Below, piece by piece: positions 12,080 to 21,708 of a DNA stretch of 64,000 nt; the first letter of the stretch is position 1, and each line of letters starts with the position of its first letter. The stretch is from Sulfurimonas sp. (GTDB taxonomy: Bacteria > Campylobacterota > Campylobacteria > Campylobacterales > Sulfurimonadaceae), in contig JAABQD010000003.1 in assembly GCA_011391635.1 (NCBI GenBank), positions 1-64,000 on the forward strand, written 5' to 3'. The position numbers and the translations under genes are program-made. The notes under the pieces were generated by a model. The model was not told the DNA's origin. It was given only the letters and a program-made list of their open reading frames with translations, and did no database searches.

Positions 12080-12670
12080 ATGAGCTATATTCCTTATGTA
12101 GTAGAGAAAACTGGACGCGGTGAGCGTTCATACGATATCTACTCTCGTCTTTTAAAAGATAGAATTGTTATGCTGAGTGGAGAGGTAAATGATTCTGTTG
12201 CCTCTTCAATCGTGGCACAATTTTTGTTTCTTGAAGCTGAAGATCCACAAAAAGATATCTACTTCTATATCAACTCTCCAGGTGGGGTTGTGACAGCGGG
12301 AATGGCTATTTATGATACCATGAACTATATTCGTCCAAATGTAGCGACAATATGTATAGGTCAAGCAGCATCTATGGGAGCTTTTTTACTTTGTAGTGGA
12401 CATAAAGGTAAAAGATATGCACTTCCACATGCCAGAATAATGATACATCAACCATTGGGTGGTGCTCGTGGTCAGGCAACGGATATTGCAATCCAAGCAA
12501 AAGAGATTCTTCGTATGAAAGCAGAACTCAATGAGTTGATTGCAAAAAATACAGGGCAAAGCGTAGAAACAATAGAAAGAGATACGGATCGTGATAATTT
12601 TATGAGTGCTGCCGAGGCACTTGAGTATGGCATGATTGACGAAGTTCTGGTCAAAAACGATAAAGAGTAG
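12080..12670 (+). CDS. clpP: ATP-dependent Clp protease proteolytic subunit
   Basis: [49 protein letters not shown]. Confidence 0.98.
   Translation: MSYIPYVVEKTGRGERSYDIYSRLLKDRIVMLSGEVNDSVASSIVAQFLFLEAEDPQKDIYFYINSPGGVVTAGMAIYDTMNYIRPNVATICIGQAASMGAFLLCSGHKGKRYALPHARIMIHQPLGGARGQATDIAIQAKEILRMKAELNELIAKNTGQSVETIERDTDRDNFMSAAEALEYGMIDEVLVKNDKE
12423..12433 (-). repeat. 11-mer motif in clpP
   Basis: TTCCACATGCC. Confidence 0.9.
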
Positions 12671-12679
12671 GACAAAGTT

Positions 12680-13723
12680 ATGCCAGAAGCTCATCAGAAA
12701 TCAAGCAATATCCAATACGCTGAACTTATGATGGATGATCCTACAAGTGATATGGAGAATTACGCAAGAGAAGTTTTGCGTAAACTCATCGATGATAATC
12801 TCCCTCCAACACCCAATAATTTTTCACTCTATTTTGATAGACTTTTAGAAGAAAAAAGTGACAATGTTCGTAAGCAGATACTCTCTATTCTTGAGCTTGA
12901 AGAGAATAATGATGATGAAAAATCAATTTTACTTGAGCAGAATCTCAAACAAGGTTTTTCTTCAATAAAAAATATTTTAAGTATAACAGTGAATTTATAT
13001 AAAAATATGGTTTTAATGACGAAAATTCTTGAAAAAAGAAAAGAGGAATTAGGCAATAAAAGCGAAATACAAACAGTATTGCTTGTTGTGAAAACTTTAG
13101 AAAATGATATTGCAAAGCTCAATGAGATTCTCAAAAAGCAAAGCTCTCAGATGAAAATATACTATGATGAAACAGCAGAAGTTGTCAAAAGAGTTGATAA
13201 TGAAACTATCTTTGATAATCAATACGGAGTTTATAATAAACGATATCTTTTATCAAAAATTGCACATGAGATTGATTTAATTAAGCAGTTTAAACATAAA
13301 AGTTCTCTGATTATGATTGAATTAGATTACAACCTCAAATCGAGTATAAAAAATGAAAAAGCTGTTGTTCTTATGACACGAACAATAGCTAGACTTCTTC
13401 TTAAAACTTCAAGAAGAAGTGATACAGTTGCACATTATGGCAATGGTGTTTTTGCGATGCTTTTAAAGCATACAGATATAGAGAGTGCTAAAAAAGCGAG
13501 TGAGAGATTGTGCGAGTTAGTTGCTAACAGCAATTTCTTTTTAGCAGAGCAAGAGATAAAACTTAAAATATCTATAGGTATTACAGATATAGATGTTGAC
13601 TATACAGTCGAAGAGATTATTGTAAGTGCAATCAGTGGTATTGAAAAAGCATATACAAATTTGGAAGCGGATTTCGCGGTTGTGTTGCGAGAACATAAAG
13701 AAAAAGAAGAAGAAAAGAGTTAG
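12680..13723 (+). CDS. Degenerate GGDEF-domain protein
   Basis: YGVYNKRYLLSKIAHEIDLIKQ...LIMIELDY...HYGNGVFAMLL: GGDEF fold with signature replaced by HYGNG. Confidence 0.65.
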   Translation: MPEAHQKSSNIQYAELMMDDPTSDMENYAREVLRKLIDDNLPPTPNNFSLYFDRLLEEKSDNVRKQILSILELEENNDDEKSILLEQNLKQGFSSIKNILSITVNLYKNMVLMTKILEKRKEELGNKSEIQTVLLVVKTLENDIAKLNEILKKQSSQMKIYYDETAEVVKRVDNETIFDNQYGVYNKRYLLSKIAHEIDLIKQFKHKSSLIMIELDYNLKSSIKNEKAVVLMTRTIARLLLKTSRRSDTVAHYGNGVFAMLLKHTDIESAKKASERLCELVANSNFFLAEQEIKLKISIGITDIDVDYTVEEIIVSAISGIEKAYTNLEADFAVVLREHKEKEEEKS

Positions 13724-13728
13724 GTAGT

Positions 13729-14250
13729 ATGAATTTAAGTATAGTCGAATATCCCGATAGAAGATTGCGAGAAAAGTCTCTTAAGGTAGAGAGATTTGAT
13801 GCAGATTTGCATAAACTCTTAGATGCAATGTATCATATAATGATAGAGCACAATGGGATTGGGTTAGCAGCTATTCAAGTTGCACATGCCAAACAAGTTC
13901 TTATTTTGAATATTCCCCAAGAGGATGACGAACAGCCAAAAGATAACCTTATAGAGATGATTAATCCTGTTATTGTTTATCATGAGGGAGAAACAGTTTA
14001 TCAAGAGGGATGTTTGAGTGTTCCTAGCTTTTATGAAGATGTGATTCGTTATGAGAGTGTAACAGTAAACTTTCAAGATAGAGATGGAAATACAAAAACA
14101 CTTGAAGCCAATGGTCTTTTGAGTATTGCTATTCAGCATGAGATGGATCATCTTAAGGGTATTTTATTTATAGATAAACTCTCTTATGCAAGACGAAAAA
14201 AGTTTGAAAAAGAGTTCAAACGCGTTCAAAAAGAGAAAAAGAACTCATAA
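13729..14250 (+). CDS. def: Peptide deformylase
   Basis: GIGLAAIQV, EGCLSVP, IQHEMDHLKG. Confidence 0.96.
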   Translation: MNLSIVEYPDRRLREKSLKVERFDADLHKLLDAMYHIMIEHNGIGLAAIQVAHAKQVLILNIPQEDDEQPKDNLIEMINPVIVYHEGETVYQEGCLSVPSFYEDVIRYESVTVNFQDRDGNTKTLEANGLLSIAIQHEMDHLKGILFIDKLSYARRKKFEKEFKRVQKEKKNS

Positions 14251-14330
14251 ATCTGACAATTTGTCATATTATTTTATACTCTTGGATTCACATGCTACTA
14301 TTTGATTTATTTAAATAGAAGGTAGCTCCT

Positions 14331-15839
14331 ATGAAAGTAGTTTTTTGTGCCACTTATGAGGGCATAGATGCTAAAGTTGTTCAAGTTGAATCTACGCTGA
14401 CTAAAGGTTTGCCCTCCTTTTCTATCGTTGGCATGGCATCTGCATCTATCACAGAAGCAAAAGAGCGAGTAAAATCGGCACTTTTGAGTAATAATTTTTC
14501 CTTTCCACCTAAACGCATCACTATAAACTTAGCTCCAAGTGATGTAAAAAAAGAGGGTTCGCAATTTGACCTTAGTATCGCTCTTATGATTGCTCTTGAT
14601 TATTTGGAGAGTGATTTTAGTGAATGGTTTGTTTTTGGAGAACTTGGACTTGATGGCAGTATCAAAGAGAATCTACAGCTTTATCCACTTATCTTGTCTC
14701 TTGCAAATCAAAAAATTATTAAAAAAGTAGTAGTTCCATATGACGCTCTAGCTAAACTCTCCAAAATACCAAATGTAGAATTTTATGGTGTTCGTGATTT
14801 AAATGAAGCGATAGAACTTTTAAAAAATCATGAAAATGCACAGCCAAGCATAGAACAGAGTGAAATAGCCTATCCATTTTATGAAATAGATGGCGAAAAA
14901 TATTACTATACAAAAGAGTATGAGGAAGATTTCATAGATGTAAAAGGGCAGGAAGTTGCCAAAAGAGCAGCTCTCATCAGTGCAGCAGGATTTCATAACA
15001 TCCTCTTTGAAGGAAGTCCAGGATGTGGAAAAAGTATGATTGCAAAGAGAATCCGCTATATTCTCCCACCTATGAATATCAATGAAATTCTTGACATCGC
15101 AAAACTCGATGCACTTGAGTCTAAAGAGCCACTCTTCAAACCCCACAGAAACCTAAGACATCCGCATCATACTTCCACTTTGGCAAGTGTTTTTGGAGGT
15201 GGTTCACATCGCGCTATGATTGGCGAAGTGGGACTTGCGAATGGCGGGATTTTATTTTTTGACGAACTTCCACACTTCTCAAAAAATATCTTAGAAGCAC
15301 TCCGCGAACCAATGCAAGATAATAAAATACGCATCTCACGCGTGAACTCAAAAATAGAATATCCGAGTGATTTTTTATTTATAGGTGCTATGAATCCATG
15401 TCCATGCGGAAATCTTCTCAATGAAAAGTTAGAGTGCAGATGCAGTGATTTAGAGGTGCAAAGATACAAAAACAGACTCTCCGACCCATTTCTTGACAGA
15501 ATAGATTTAACCGTAGTGATGCAGAGTGCAAATGCAGATGACAGCCCGAGTTTCAGTTCAAAAGAGTTTCACAAAAAAGTGGTAGAAGTGCATATATTTT
15601 CTAAAAATCGAGGACAAAAGAGCTTCAATGCAAAACTAAGTGATAGTGAAATAGAGAAGTTTTGTATATTGAGCGAGGAAGCAAAAGCGACTTTAGATAT
15701 GGCAATAAGCAGATTTACTCTCTCTTTTAGAGCAATTAAAAAGATACAAAAAGTAAGTCGTACTATTGCTGATTTGGAGAGTTGTGAGATTATACAAAAA
15801 GCACATATTTTAGAGGCTTTGAGTTATAGAAGAAGATAA
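14331..15839 (+). CDS. comM: ComM / YifB family Mg-chelatase-like AAA ATPase
   Basis: SFSIVGMASASITEAKERVKSAL...NLAPSDVKKEGSQFDL...EGSPGCGKSMIAKR...GANPCPCG-type motif (GAMNPCPCGN). Confidence 0.92.
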   Translation: MKVVFCATYEGIDAKVVQVESTLTKGLPSFSIVGMASASITEAKERVKSALLSNNFSFPPKRITINLAPSDVKKEGSQFDLSIALMIALDYLESDFSEWFVFGELGLDGSIKENLQLYPLILSLANQKIIKKVVVPYDALAKLSKIPNVEFYGVRDLNEAIELLKNHENAQPSIEQSEIAYPFYEIDGEKYYYTKEYEEDFIDVKGQEVAKRAALISAAGFHNILFEGSPGCGKSMIAKRIRYILPPMNINEILDIAKLDALESKEPLFKPHRNLRHPHHTSTLASVFGGGSHRAMIGEVGLANGGILFFDELPHFSKNILEALREPMQDNKIRISRVNSKIEYPSDFLFIGAMNPCPCGNLLNEKLECRCSDLEVQRYKNRLSDPFLDRIDLTVVMQSANADDSPSFSSKEFHKKVVEVHIFSKNRGQKSFNAKLSDSEIEKFCILSEEAKATLDMAISRFTLSFRAIKKIQKVSRTIADLESCEIIQKAHILEALSYRRR

Positions 15840-15842
15840 GAT

Positions 15843-15877
15843 TTCCACATGCCAAGTTTGAATCTTGGCATGTGGAA
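15843..15877. terminator. Motif inverted pair at comM/metH convergent junction
   Basis: TTCCACATGCCAAG...CTTGGCATGTGGAA. Confidence 0.9.
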
Positions 15878-15882
15878 ACTAT

Positions 15883-18800
15883 TTACACATTATAATAAGT
15901 AGCATTTGGATGATAAACAACCAAAGCACTTGTGGACTGTTCAGGATGAATCTGGAAAGTTTCACTCAGCTCAATGCCGAACTCTTCGGGTTTGAGTAAA
16001 TCAAAAAGTGGACGGTTCAGCTCCAAATCTGGACAAGCTGCATACCCAAATGAGTATCTAGCACCTTGATATCTGTTCATCTGAACATCGCCGAGTTTGC
16101 TTCCTTCATTCTCTGAAATGTTCAAATCGAGTCGGATTTGTTTATGGACCATCTCTGCCAAAGCTTCGGCAAGTTCGACACCTAGACCGTGAAATTGATA
16201 ATACTCTGTGTAGTCTCCACGCTCATAAATCTCTCTCTCCGCTTCGCTAAGTTTTGCTCCTGCACTCACACAAGTAAGGGCAATCACATCGTGTCTTTCA
16301 GAGTGAAAAAAGTCACTCAAAGCACGGTGTGGAGCTTTGCTTTGGCGTGGAAAAGTAAATTTTGTTATAGCTCTTCCTATGGATTGTGCAAGCGGTTCGT
16401 GGTTGATTTCATCAGGTGCGTTGTACCCTTCGCTTTCATCAAAAATAAGCAGAGTATTATCATCACTGCGACACGGCCAGTAACCATAAATGATGGTCGG
16501 GTCAAAAAGATTTTCATCCAAAAATCTTTTTTTCAGTTTCTCATACGCAGGGTAAATTACTTCATTCATCTGTTTTTTATACGCCTCTTTTGTCATCCCT
16601 TTGGAGCTGTATCCCCAACGAGATTTGAAGAGAATTTTGTGATTCACCCATTCAAATGCCAACTCTTTTTGTGCACGGGTGAGTTTCATCTCTCTTCTTC
16701 CCCAAAACGGCGGAGTAGGAACTTTTACTTCACGACTTGGCATGTGGAGTTCGTGAAACGGCGGAATCACTATCTCTTTTTTCTCTTTTGTGATTTTTTC
16801 TTCATCATCTTTCCCATGCAAATCGGTATCGAAATTTCCTTTTTCAATTCTGCTCATAGCCGTCACACCATCAAAAGCATCTTTGCAGTAAAAGATAGGT
16901 CCATCATAAAAAGGTCGGCAAAAATCGTCTATAAATGCCCTTGTAAGTGCTGCTCCACCCAAAAGTACAGGTATAGCGATTCCCTCAGCTTTGAGCGCTT
17001 CAAGGTTTTCTTTCATCACTTGTGTTGATTTTACCAAAAGTCCGCTCATGCCGATTGCACTCGCATTGGACTCTTTGAGCGTTTTTACAAAGTTTTCCAA
17101 ATCTACTTTTATCCCAAGATTTATAACTTTGAAGCCATTGTTTGAGAGGATAATATCGACAAGATTTTTACCCACATCATGCACATCGCCCTTGACTGTT
17201 CCCAAAATCAGGGTCGTATCGACCGCTTTGTCTATTTTTGGCAGATAAGGGTTGAGATAATCAACAGTTTTTTTCATCGTCTCAGCACTTTGAAGTACGA
17301 ACGGCAACTGCATCTGTCCTGAGCCAAAAAGCTCGCCAACAACTTTCATCGCATCAATCAAAATCTCATTGACGATTTTCTCAGGTGCGATGGTTTTTCG
17401 TGCCTCTTCAACAAGGGGAATCATCCGCTCCTTATCGCCATCCATAAGAAGTTTTGCGATTTTCTCTTCATCGCTCATTGCCAAGTACGCCGCATCTTCC
17501 GCTACATTATCCACCGCTTCTTTGGTGCTGAAGTGTTCTATAAAAGTAAAAAGTGCCTCGCCATGTGGCTTGCGGTCAAAAATTAAATCATTACAAATCT
17601 CTTGGTCTTCTTTACTGATTTTATTTAAGGGAATGATATGTTGTACATTGATGATAACGCTTGTCAGTCCCGCTTCGATACAGTGATGCAAAAACATTGA
17701 GTTCAGGTAAGGTCGTGCATCTTTATCTAGTCCAAAAGAGATGTTTGAAAGTCCTAAAACTGCACCCACTTCTGGATGTCTTTTTCGTAGTTCACGGATG
17801 GCTTCGATAGTATTCATCCCCGCATCACGGTACTCTTCATCTCCACTTCCGAGTGTAAAGGTGAGTAGGTCAAAAACTAAATCTTGCGGATTGATACCGT
17901 GTTTTTGTGTCGCAAGGTCGTAAATACGCTCTGCGATTTCTATTTTTCTCTCTACTGTTTTTGCCATTCCGATTTCATCTATGGTCAGACAAACCAAAGC
18001 TGCACCATATTTTTTGGCGAGTTGACAAACCGCGTCAAACTTCTCTATCCCATCTTCAAGGTTCACAGAATTGATGATAGGTTTGCCACCGATGAGTTTT
18101 AAAGCCTCTTCCAGTGCGGGAGTCTGCGTCGAATCGGGCATAAGCGGAAGAGCCAATTTTTGAGAATAAAGGCTCATAACAGAGTTCATATCTTTTGTTT
18201 CATCGCGTCCTGCAAAACCGACACTCACATCTAAAACATGCGCACCCACACGAACTTGTTGCTGTCCAACACTCAAAGTCCCCTCATAATCTTCCGCCAA
18301 AAGAAGCTCGCGAAAGGCTTTTGAACCCGTTGCGTTACTTCGCTCTCCGATGAGAAGCGGGGCTGGTTCTTGCATAAGCGGTACGGTTGAAAAGAGTGAA
18401 GCAAGAGAGTTCGCCTGAGTTCCACATGCCGCCTTTGGCGTTTTGTTACTCACACGATTGACTAAAGCACGGATGTGTTGGGGTGTAGTTCCACAGCATC
18501 CACCCAAAAAGCTCACACCTCCAAAATCTAAAAATGCCTCTTGTTTATCTGCAAACTCTTCGGGTGCCATCGGATAGTAAGTGTGTCCCCCACGGTTTTG
18601 TGGAAGTCCTGCGTTGGCGTGAACGCTGATAGGTTTGCCCCAAAGTTCGCTGAGAGTTTTAACATGTTTGAGCACTTGTTCAGGTCCAGTTCCGCAGTTA
18701 AAACCAAGACTTAAAATGTCAAAAGGCTCCAAAATAGTCGCAATAGTTCCCGCATCAGTTCCGATAAGCATCGTTCCACTAAGCTCAATTGTGACGGAGA

Positions 18801-19374
18801 CCATGATAGGAATTTGTCTATTTCTCTGAGAATTTGCCTCTGTACACGCATGAAGTGCAGCTTTTATCTGCAAAGGGTCTTGGCAAGTTTCAAGTAAAAA
18901 AATATCCACGCCACCATCTATAAGTGCCAAACAAAATTCTGTATAACCCGCGAACATCTCATCATAGTGGATATGTCCAAGCGATGGAAGTTTTGTTCCT
19001 GGTCCAATTGAGCCTAAAACAAAACGGGGATGTTCAGGAGTGCTAAATTTTTCACATTCCTTTTTTACAAGTTCCGTTCCCGCTTTTGTCAGCTCATACG
19101 CACGATGCCCGATTTGGTACTCATCAAGCACCCAAGAGAAAGAACCAAAAGTATTGGTCGTGATAAAGTCCGCTCCAGCAGTCAAATAAGCATGAAAAAT
19201 CTCAGATAAAACCTCAGGGCAGGTAACATTGAGGAGTTCATTACACCCCTCATTCCCTTCCCATGCGGCATGTGGAATCTTTTCATCACGCTGTTGTAGT
19301 TGCGTTCCCATCGCACCATCAATGATTAGTGGGCGTGTTTTTATAGTGTTTAAAATATACTCTTTTGTTGTCAT
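15883..19374 (-). CDS. metH: Cobalamin-dependent methionine synthase
   Basis: Hcy domain (DGAMGTQLQ, GGCCGTTPQHIRAL), pterin domain, B12 motif GDVHDVGKNLV, SAM activation domain. Confidence 0.97.
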   Translation of the reverse strand: MTTKEYILNTIKTRPLIIDGAMGTQLQQRDEKIPHAAWEGNEGCNELLNVTCPEVLSEIFHAYLTAGADFITTNTFGSFSWVLDEYQIGHRAYELTKAGTELVKKECEKFSTPEHPRFVLGSIGPGTKLPSLGHIHYDEMFAGYTEFCLALIDGGVDIFLLETCQDPLQIKAALHACTEANSQRNRQIPIMVSVTIELSGTMLIGTDAGTIATILEPFDILSLGFNCGTGPEQVLKHVKTLSELWGKPISVHANAGLPQNRGGHTYYPMAPEEFADKQEAFLDFGGVSFLGGCCGTTPQHIRALVNRVSNKTPKAACGTQANSLASLFSTVPLMQEPAPLLIGERSNATGSKAFRELLLAEDYEGTLSVGQQQVRVGAHVLDVSVGFAGRDETKDMNSVMSLYSQKLALPLMPDSTQTPALEEALKLIGGKPIINSVNLEDGIEKFDAVCQLAKKYGAALVCLTIDEIGMAKTVERKIEIAERIYDLATQKHGINPQDLVFDLLTFTLGSGDEEYRDAGMNTIEAIRELRKRHPEVGAVLGLSNISFGLDKDARPYLNSMFLHHCIEAGLTSVIINVQHIIPLNKISKEDQEICNDLIFDRKPHGEALFTFIEHFSTKEAVDNVAEDAAYLAMSDEEKIAKLLMDGDKERMIPLVEEARKTIAPEKIVNEILIDAMKVVGELFGSGQMQLPFVLQSAETMKKTVDYLNPYLPKIDKAVDTTLILGTVKGDVHDVGKNLVDIILSNNGFKVINLGIKVDLENFVKTLKESNASAIGMSGLLVKSTQVMKENLEALKAEGIAIPVLLGGAALTRAFIDDFCRPFYDGPIFYCKDAFDGVTAMSRIEKGNFDTDLHGKDDEEKITKEKKEIVIPPFHELHMPSREVKVPTPPFWGRREMKLTRAQKELAFEWVNHKILFKSRWGYSSKGMTKEAYKKQMNEVIYPAYEKLKKRFLDENLFDPTIIYGYWPCRSDDNTLLIFDESEGYNAPDEINHEPLAQSIGRAITKFTFPRQSKAPHRALSDFFHSERHDVIALTCVSAGAKLSEAEREIYERGDYTEYYQFHGLGVELAEALAEMVHKQIRLDLNISENEGSKLGDVQMNRYQGARYSFGYAACPDLELNRPLFDLLKPEEFGIELSETFQIHPEQSTSALVVYHPNATYYNV
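18420..18430 (-). repeat. 11-mer motif in metH
   Basis: TTCCACATGCC. Confidence 0.9.
19267..19277 (+). repeat. 11-mer motif in metH
   Basis: GGCATGTGGAA. Confidence 0.9.
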
Positions 19375-19483
19375 GGTTAAAAATCTTTTGTTAATTTGTA
19401 GTCTCTTATTTTATCTCAAGAGAGCATAAAAAAGGCTTTGCAAAAAAATTGCAAAAAATATGACGAAATAAGTACGCTAACTA

Positions 19484-19528
19484 TTGACTTTAATCGTCAG
19501 AAAGTTATATAATGACGATGAAAGTCAA
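19484..19528 (+). promoter_or_regulatory. Sigma70-like promoter overlapped by a palindromic operator
   Basis: TTGACT (19484-19489) N18 TATAAT (19508-19513); inverted repeat TTGACTTTAATCGTCA (19484-19499) / TGACGATGAAAGTCAA (19513-19528), one mismatch; third half-site TTTAATCGTTA at 19541-19551. Confidence 0.75.
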
Positions 19529-19554
19529 AAGTATAGGGAGTTTAATCGTTAAAT

Positions 19555-20190
19555 ATGGTAGTAGCTTATATTCGTCCAGATAAAAACTTTGATGCGGCAG
19601 GTGAACAGTTACAGCTTATCAACTCGTATGCGAGTTCAAAAAATATTGTCATTGATGATGAGTTTATCGACCATACTTCTCAAAATAAACGCCTGAGTGA
19701 GCGTACGAATGTTACTGATTATTTTAAAAGTAACGAGGGTGTAACTCTTTTGATTTATGATGTGTGGGTACTTAGCTCAAATATCGAAGACCTTATACAG
19801 ATGTTTAGTTGTATGTTAAAAAAAGAGTTTACCATCCATTTTATCAAGCAGTCTGTTATAATATCGCAACAGAGCAATGTAGTTCTTGTTCTTGGGCTTA
19901 TCGACCAACTTCGCCAGAGATTGCAAAATGAATCCAAAAGAGTCATTGGGCGACCAAAGGGAAGCAAATCAAATTCTAAATTTGATAAACATATAAATGA
20001 GATTATTTCATTTATAAAAGAGAAAAAAAGTGTGAGTGAAATGGCACGCCTTATCGGTCAAAGCCGAAGCTCTCTCAAAGATTATATTGAGTCTCGAGAG
20101 CTTAAGCAGGTGGCATTGAGTTCGCTTTTGCCTCAATCGTCGGAAAATGCAGAAGAGCATCTAATCAACACGATTAGTTGTCCCAATTAA
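19555..20190 (+). CDS. Serine-recombinase-like DNA-binding protein with HTH, probably catalytically inactive
   Basis: Resolvase-like N-terminus (VVAYIRPDKNFDAAGEQLQLI) without the catalytic RVS serine; C-terminal GRPKGSK and HTH SVSEMARLIGQSRSSLKDYI. Confidence 0.7.
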   Translation: MVVAYIRPDKNFDAAGEQLQLINSYASSKNIVIDDEFIDHTSQNKRLSERTNVTDYFKSNEGVTLLIYDVWVLSSNIEDLIQMFSCMLKKEFTIHFIKQSVIISQQSNVVLVLGLIDQLRQRLQNESKRVIGRPKGSKSNSKFDKHINEIISFIKEKKSVSEMARLIGQSRSSLKDYIESRELKQVALSSLLPQSSENAEEHLINTISCPN

Positions 20191-20211
20191 TTTATTTTAG
20201 GAGAAAAAGAG

Positions 20212-21645
20212 ATGAGTGAAGAGAAAAAAGGTATTGAAATACCGACAGAGTGGAGAATCAAACGATACTTTCTGTACGCTTTAGTAACAGTGATTATTTT
20301 GGTTTTACCATGGATAACAATAGAAGGAAATCATTTTTTCCTGCTTAGCTTTGACAAATTGAAGTTGCATCTTGCATTTATTCAGTTTGATATGCAAGAG
20401 TTGTATTTGATGCCATTTTTACTTATGATTATGTTCCTTGGTATTTTTGGTATGACGGTTATGGGTGGACGCGTTTTTTGTGGTTGGGTTTGTCCGCAAA
20501 CTGTATTTCGTGTCATTTATCGTGATTTGATTGAGACAAAAATTTTGGGTCTTCGCAAACGCATAAAAAACAAACAACAAGAACCAGATATGAGTAAAGC
20601 TGAGAATAAAGTCAAAAAAGTAATTGCTATTTTACTTTGGACACTTCTCTCTTTTGTGGCAGCTGCAAACTTTTTATGGTATTTCGTTCCGCCAGAAGAT
20701 TTCTTTGCGTATTTAGCAGACCCAGCGGAGCATATGACGCTTTTTGGGGCAGTGATTGGGATAGCGTTGTTTTTGATTTATGACATTATCTTTTTGCAAG
20801 AAAACTTTTGTGTCTATGTTTGTCCTTACTCAAGAATCCAGTCAGTTTTATATGATGAGCATACAGTTATGGCTCTTTATGATATACACCGTGGTGGACA
20901 TATCTATGATGAAAACAAAGAGAAACTCTTTACAAAACAAAAAGATTTACAAGCGGTTGAACCTCACGCTGAGTGTACGGCATGTGAAAGTTGTGTGACT
21001 GTTTGTCCTACACATATCGATATCCGTAAAGGTCTTCAGTTAGAGTGTATCAACTGTTTAGAGTGTGTGGATGCATGTACAACTGTTATGGGCAAACTTG
21101 GCAAACCATCTTTGGTTACTTGGTCGAGTGATTATGAGATTATTGACCAAAAAGGAAAAACAAAATATTTTCGTACGAAAGTATTAGGATATATAGCATT
21201 ATTGGTGATTATCTCTATTATTCTTGGCATGATGGGAAGCAAAAAAGAGCATATGCTCCTCAATATCAATAAAGAAAATCGTCTCTATTCAGTAGAAAAA
21301 CAGGCTGATAATAAAGTAAGAGTTGATAATGCGTATGAGTTCTTGCTTCAAAATACAGAAAACCATGATTTGGACTATTTCTTTGAAGTTATCCCGCCAA
21401 AAGGTATGGAAGGCAAAATCGTTATCACAAAACCAAGTGAGAAATTTACAGCAAGTCCAAATGTGAAAAAGAAAAAAATTGTCGTCCTTAGTACAACAGA
21501 GATGTTAGTAGATGATGAGCGAAAAGATAGTGTTATCCCGATTACTATCCGTGCATACGCTGTGGGACATGAAGATAAAATCGTAGTGTTAAGAAACTCT
21601 ACATTTACTTTCCCAAGAGCAGATATCATTAAATCTGCAAAATAA
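20212..21645 (+). CDS. ccoG: Cytochrome c oxidase accessory protein CcoG (polyferredoxin)
   Basis: RVFCGWVCPQTVFR, ENFCVYVCPYSRIQSVLYD, CTACESCVTVCPTHIDIR, CINCLECVDAC. Confidence 0.94.
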   Translation: MSEEKKGIEIPTEWRIKRYFLYALVTVIILVLPWITIEGNHFFLLSFDKLKLHLAFIQFDMQELYLMPFLLMIMFLGIFGMTVMGGRVFCGWVCPQTVFRVIYRDLIETKILGLRKRIKNKQQEPDMSKAENKVKKVIAILLWTLLSFVAAANFLWYFVPPEDFFAYLADPAEHMTLFGAVIGIALFLIYDIIFLQENFCVYVCPYSRIQSVLYDEHTVMALYDIHRGGHIYDENKEKLFTKQKDLQAVEPHAECTACESCVTVCPTHIDIRKGLQLECINCLECVDACTTVMGKLGKPSLVTWSSDYEIIDQKGKTKYFRTKVLGYIALLVIISIILGMMGSKKEHMLLNINKENRLYSVEKQADNKVRVDNAYEFLLQNTENHDLDYFFEVIPPKGMEGKIVITKPSEKFTASPNVKKKKIVVLSTTEMLVDDERKDSVIPITIRAYAVGHEDKIVVLRNSTFTFPRADIIKSAK

Positions 21646-21667
21646 AAGGGAAGCGTTACATAATCTT

Positions 21668-21691
21668 GGCATGTGGAACTTTCCACATGCC
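21668..21691. terminator. Motif inverted pair at ccoG/diguanylate cyclase convergent junction
   Basis: GGCATGTGGAA ct TTCCACATGCC. Confidence 0.88.
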
Positions 21692-21708
21692 GGTATCAGC
21701 AATAAGGG

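Noticed and set aside
19555-20190. Serine-recombinase-like ORF as evidence of a mobile element or invertible promoter
   Set aside because: Catalytic residues are missing and no terminal repeats, att-like duplications or cargo genes are seen; the nearby inverted repeat overlaps the promoter as an operator would.
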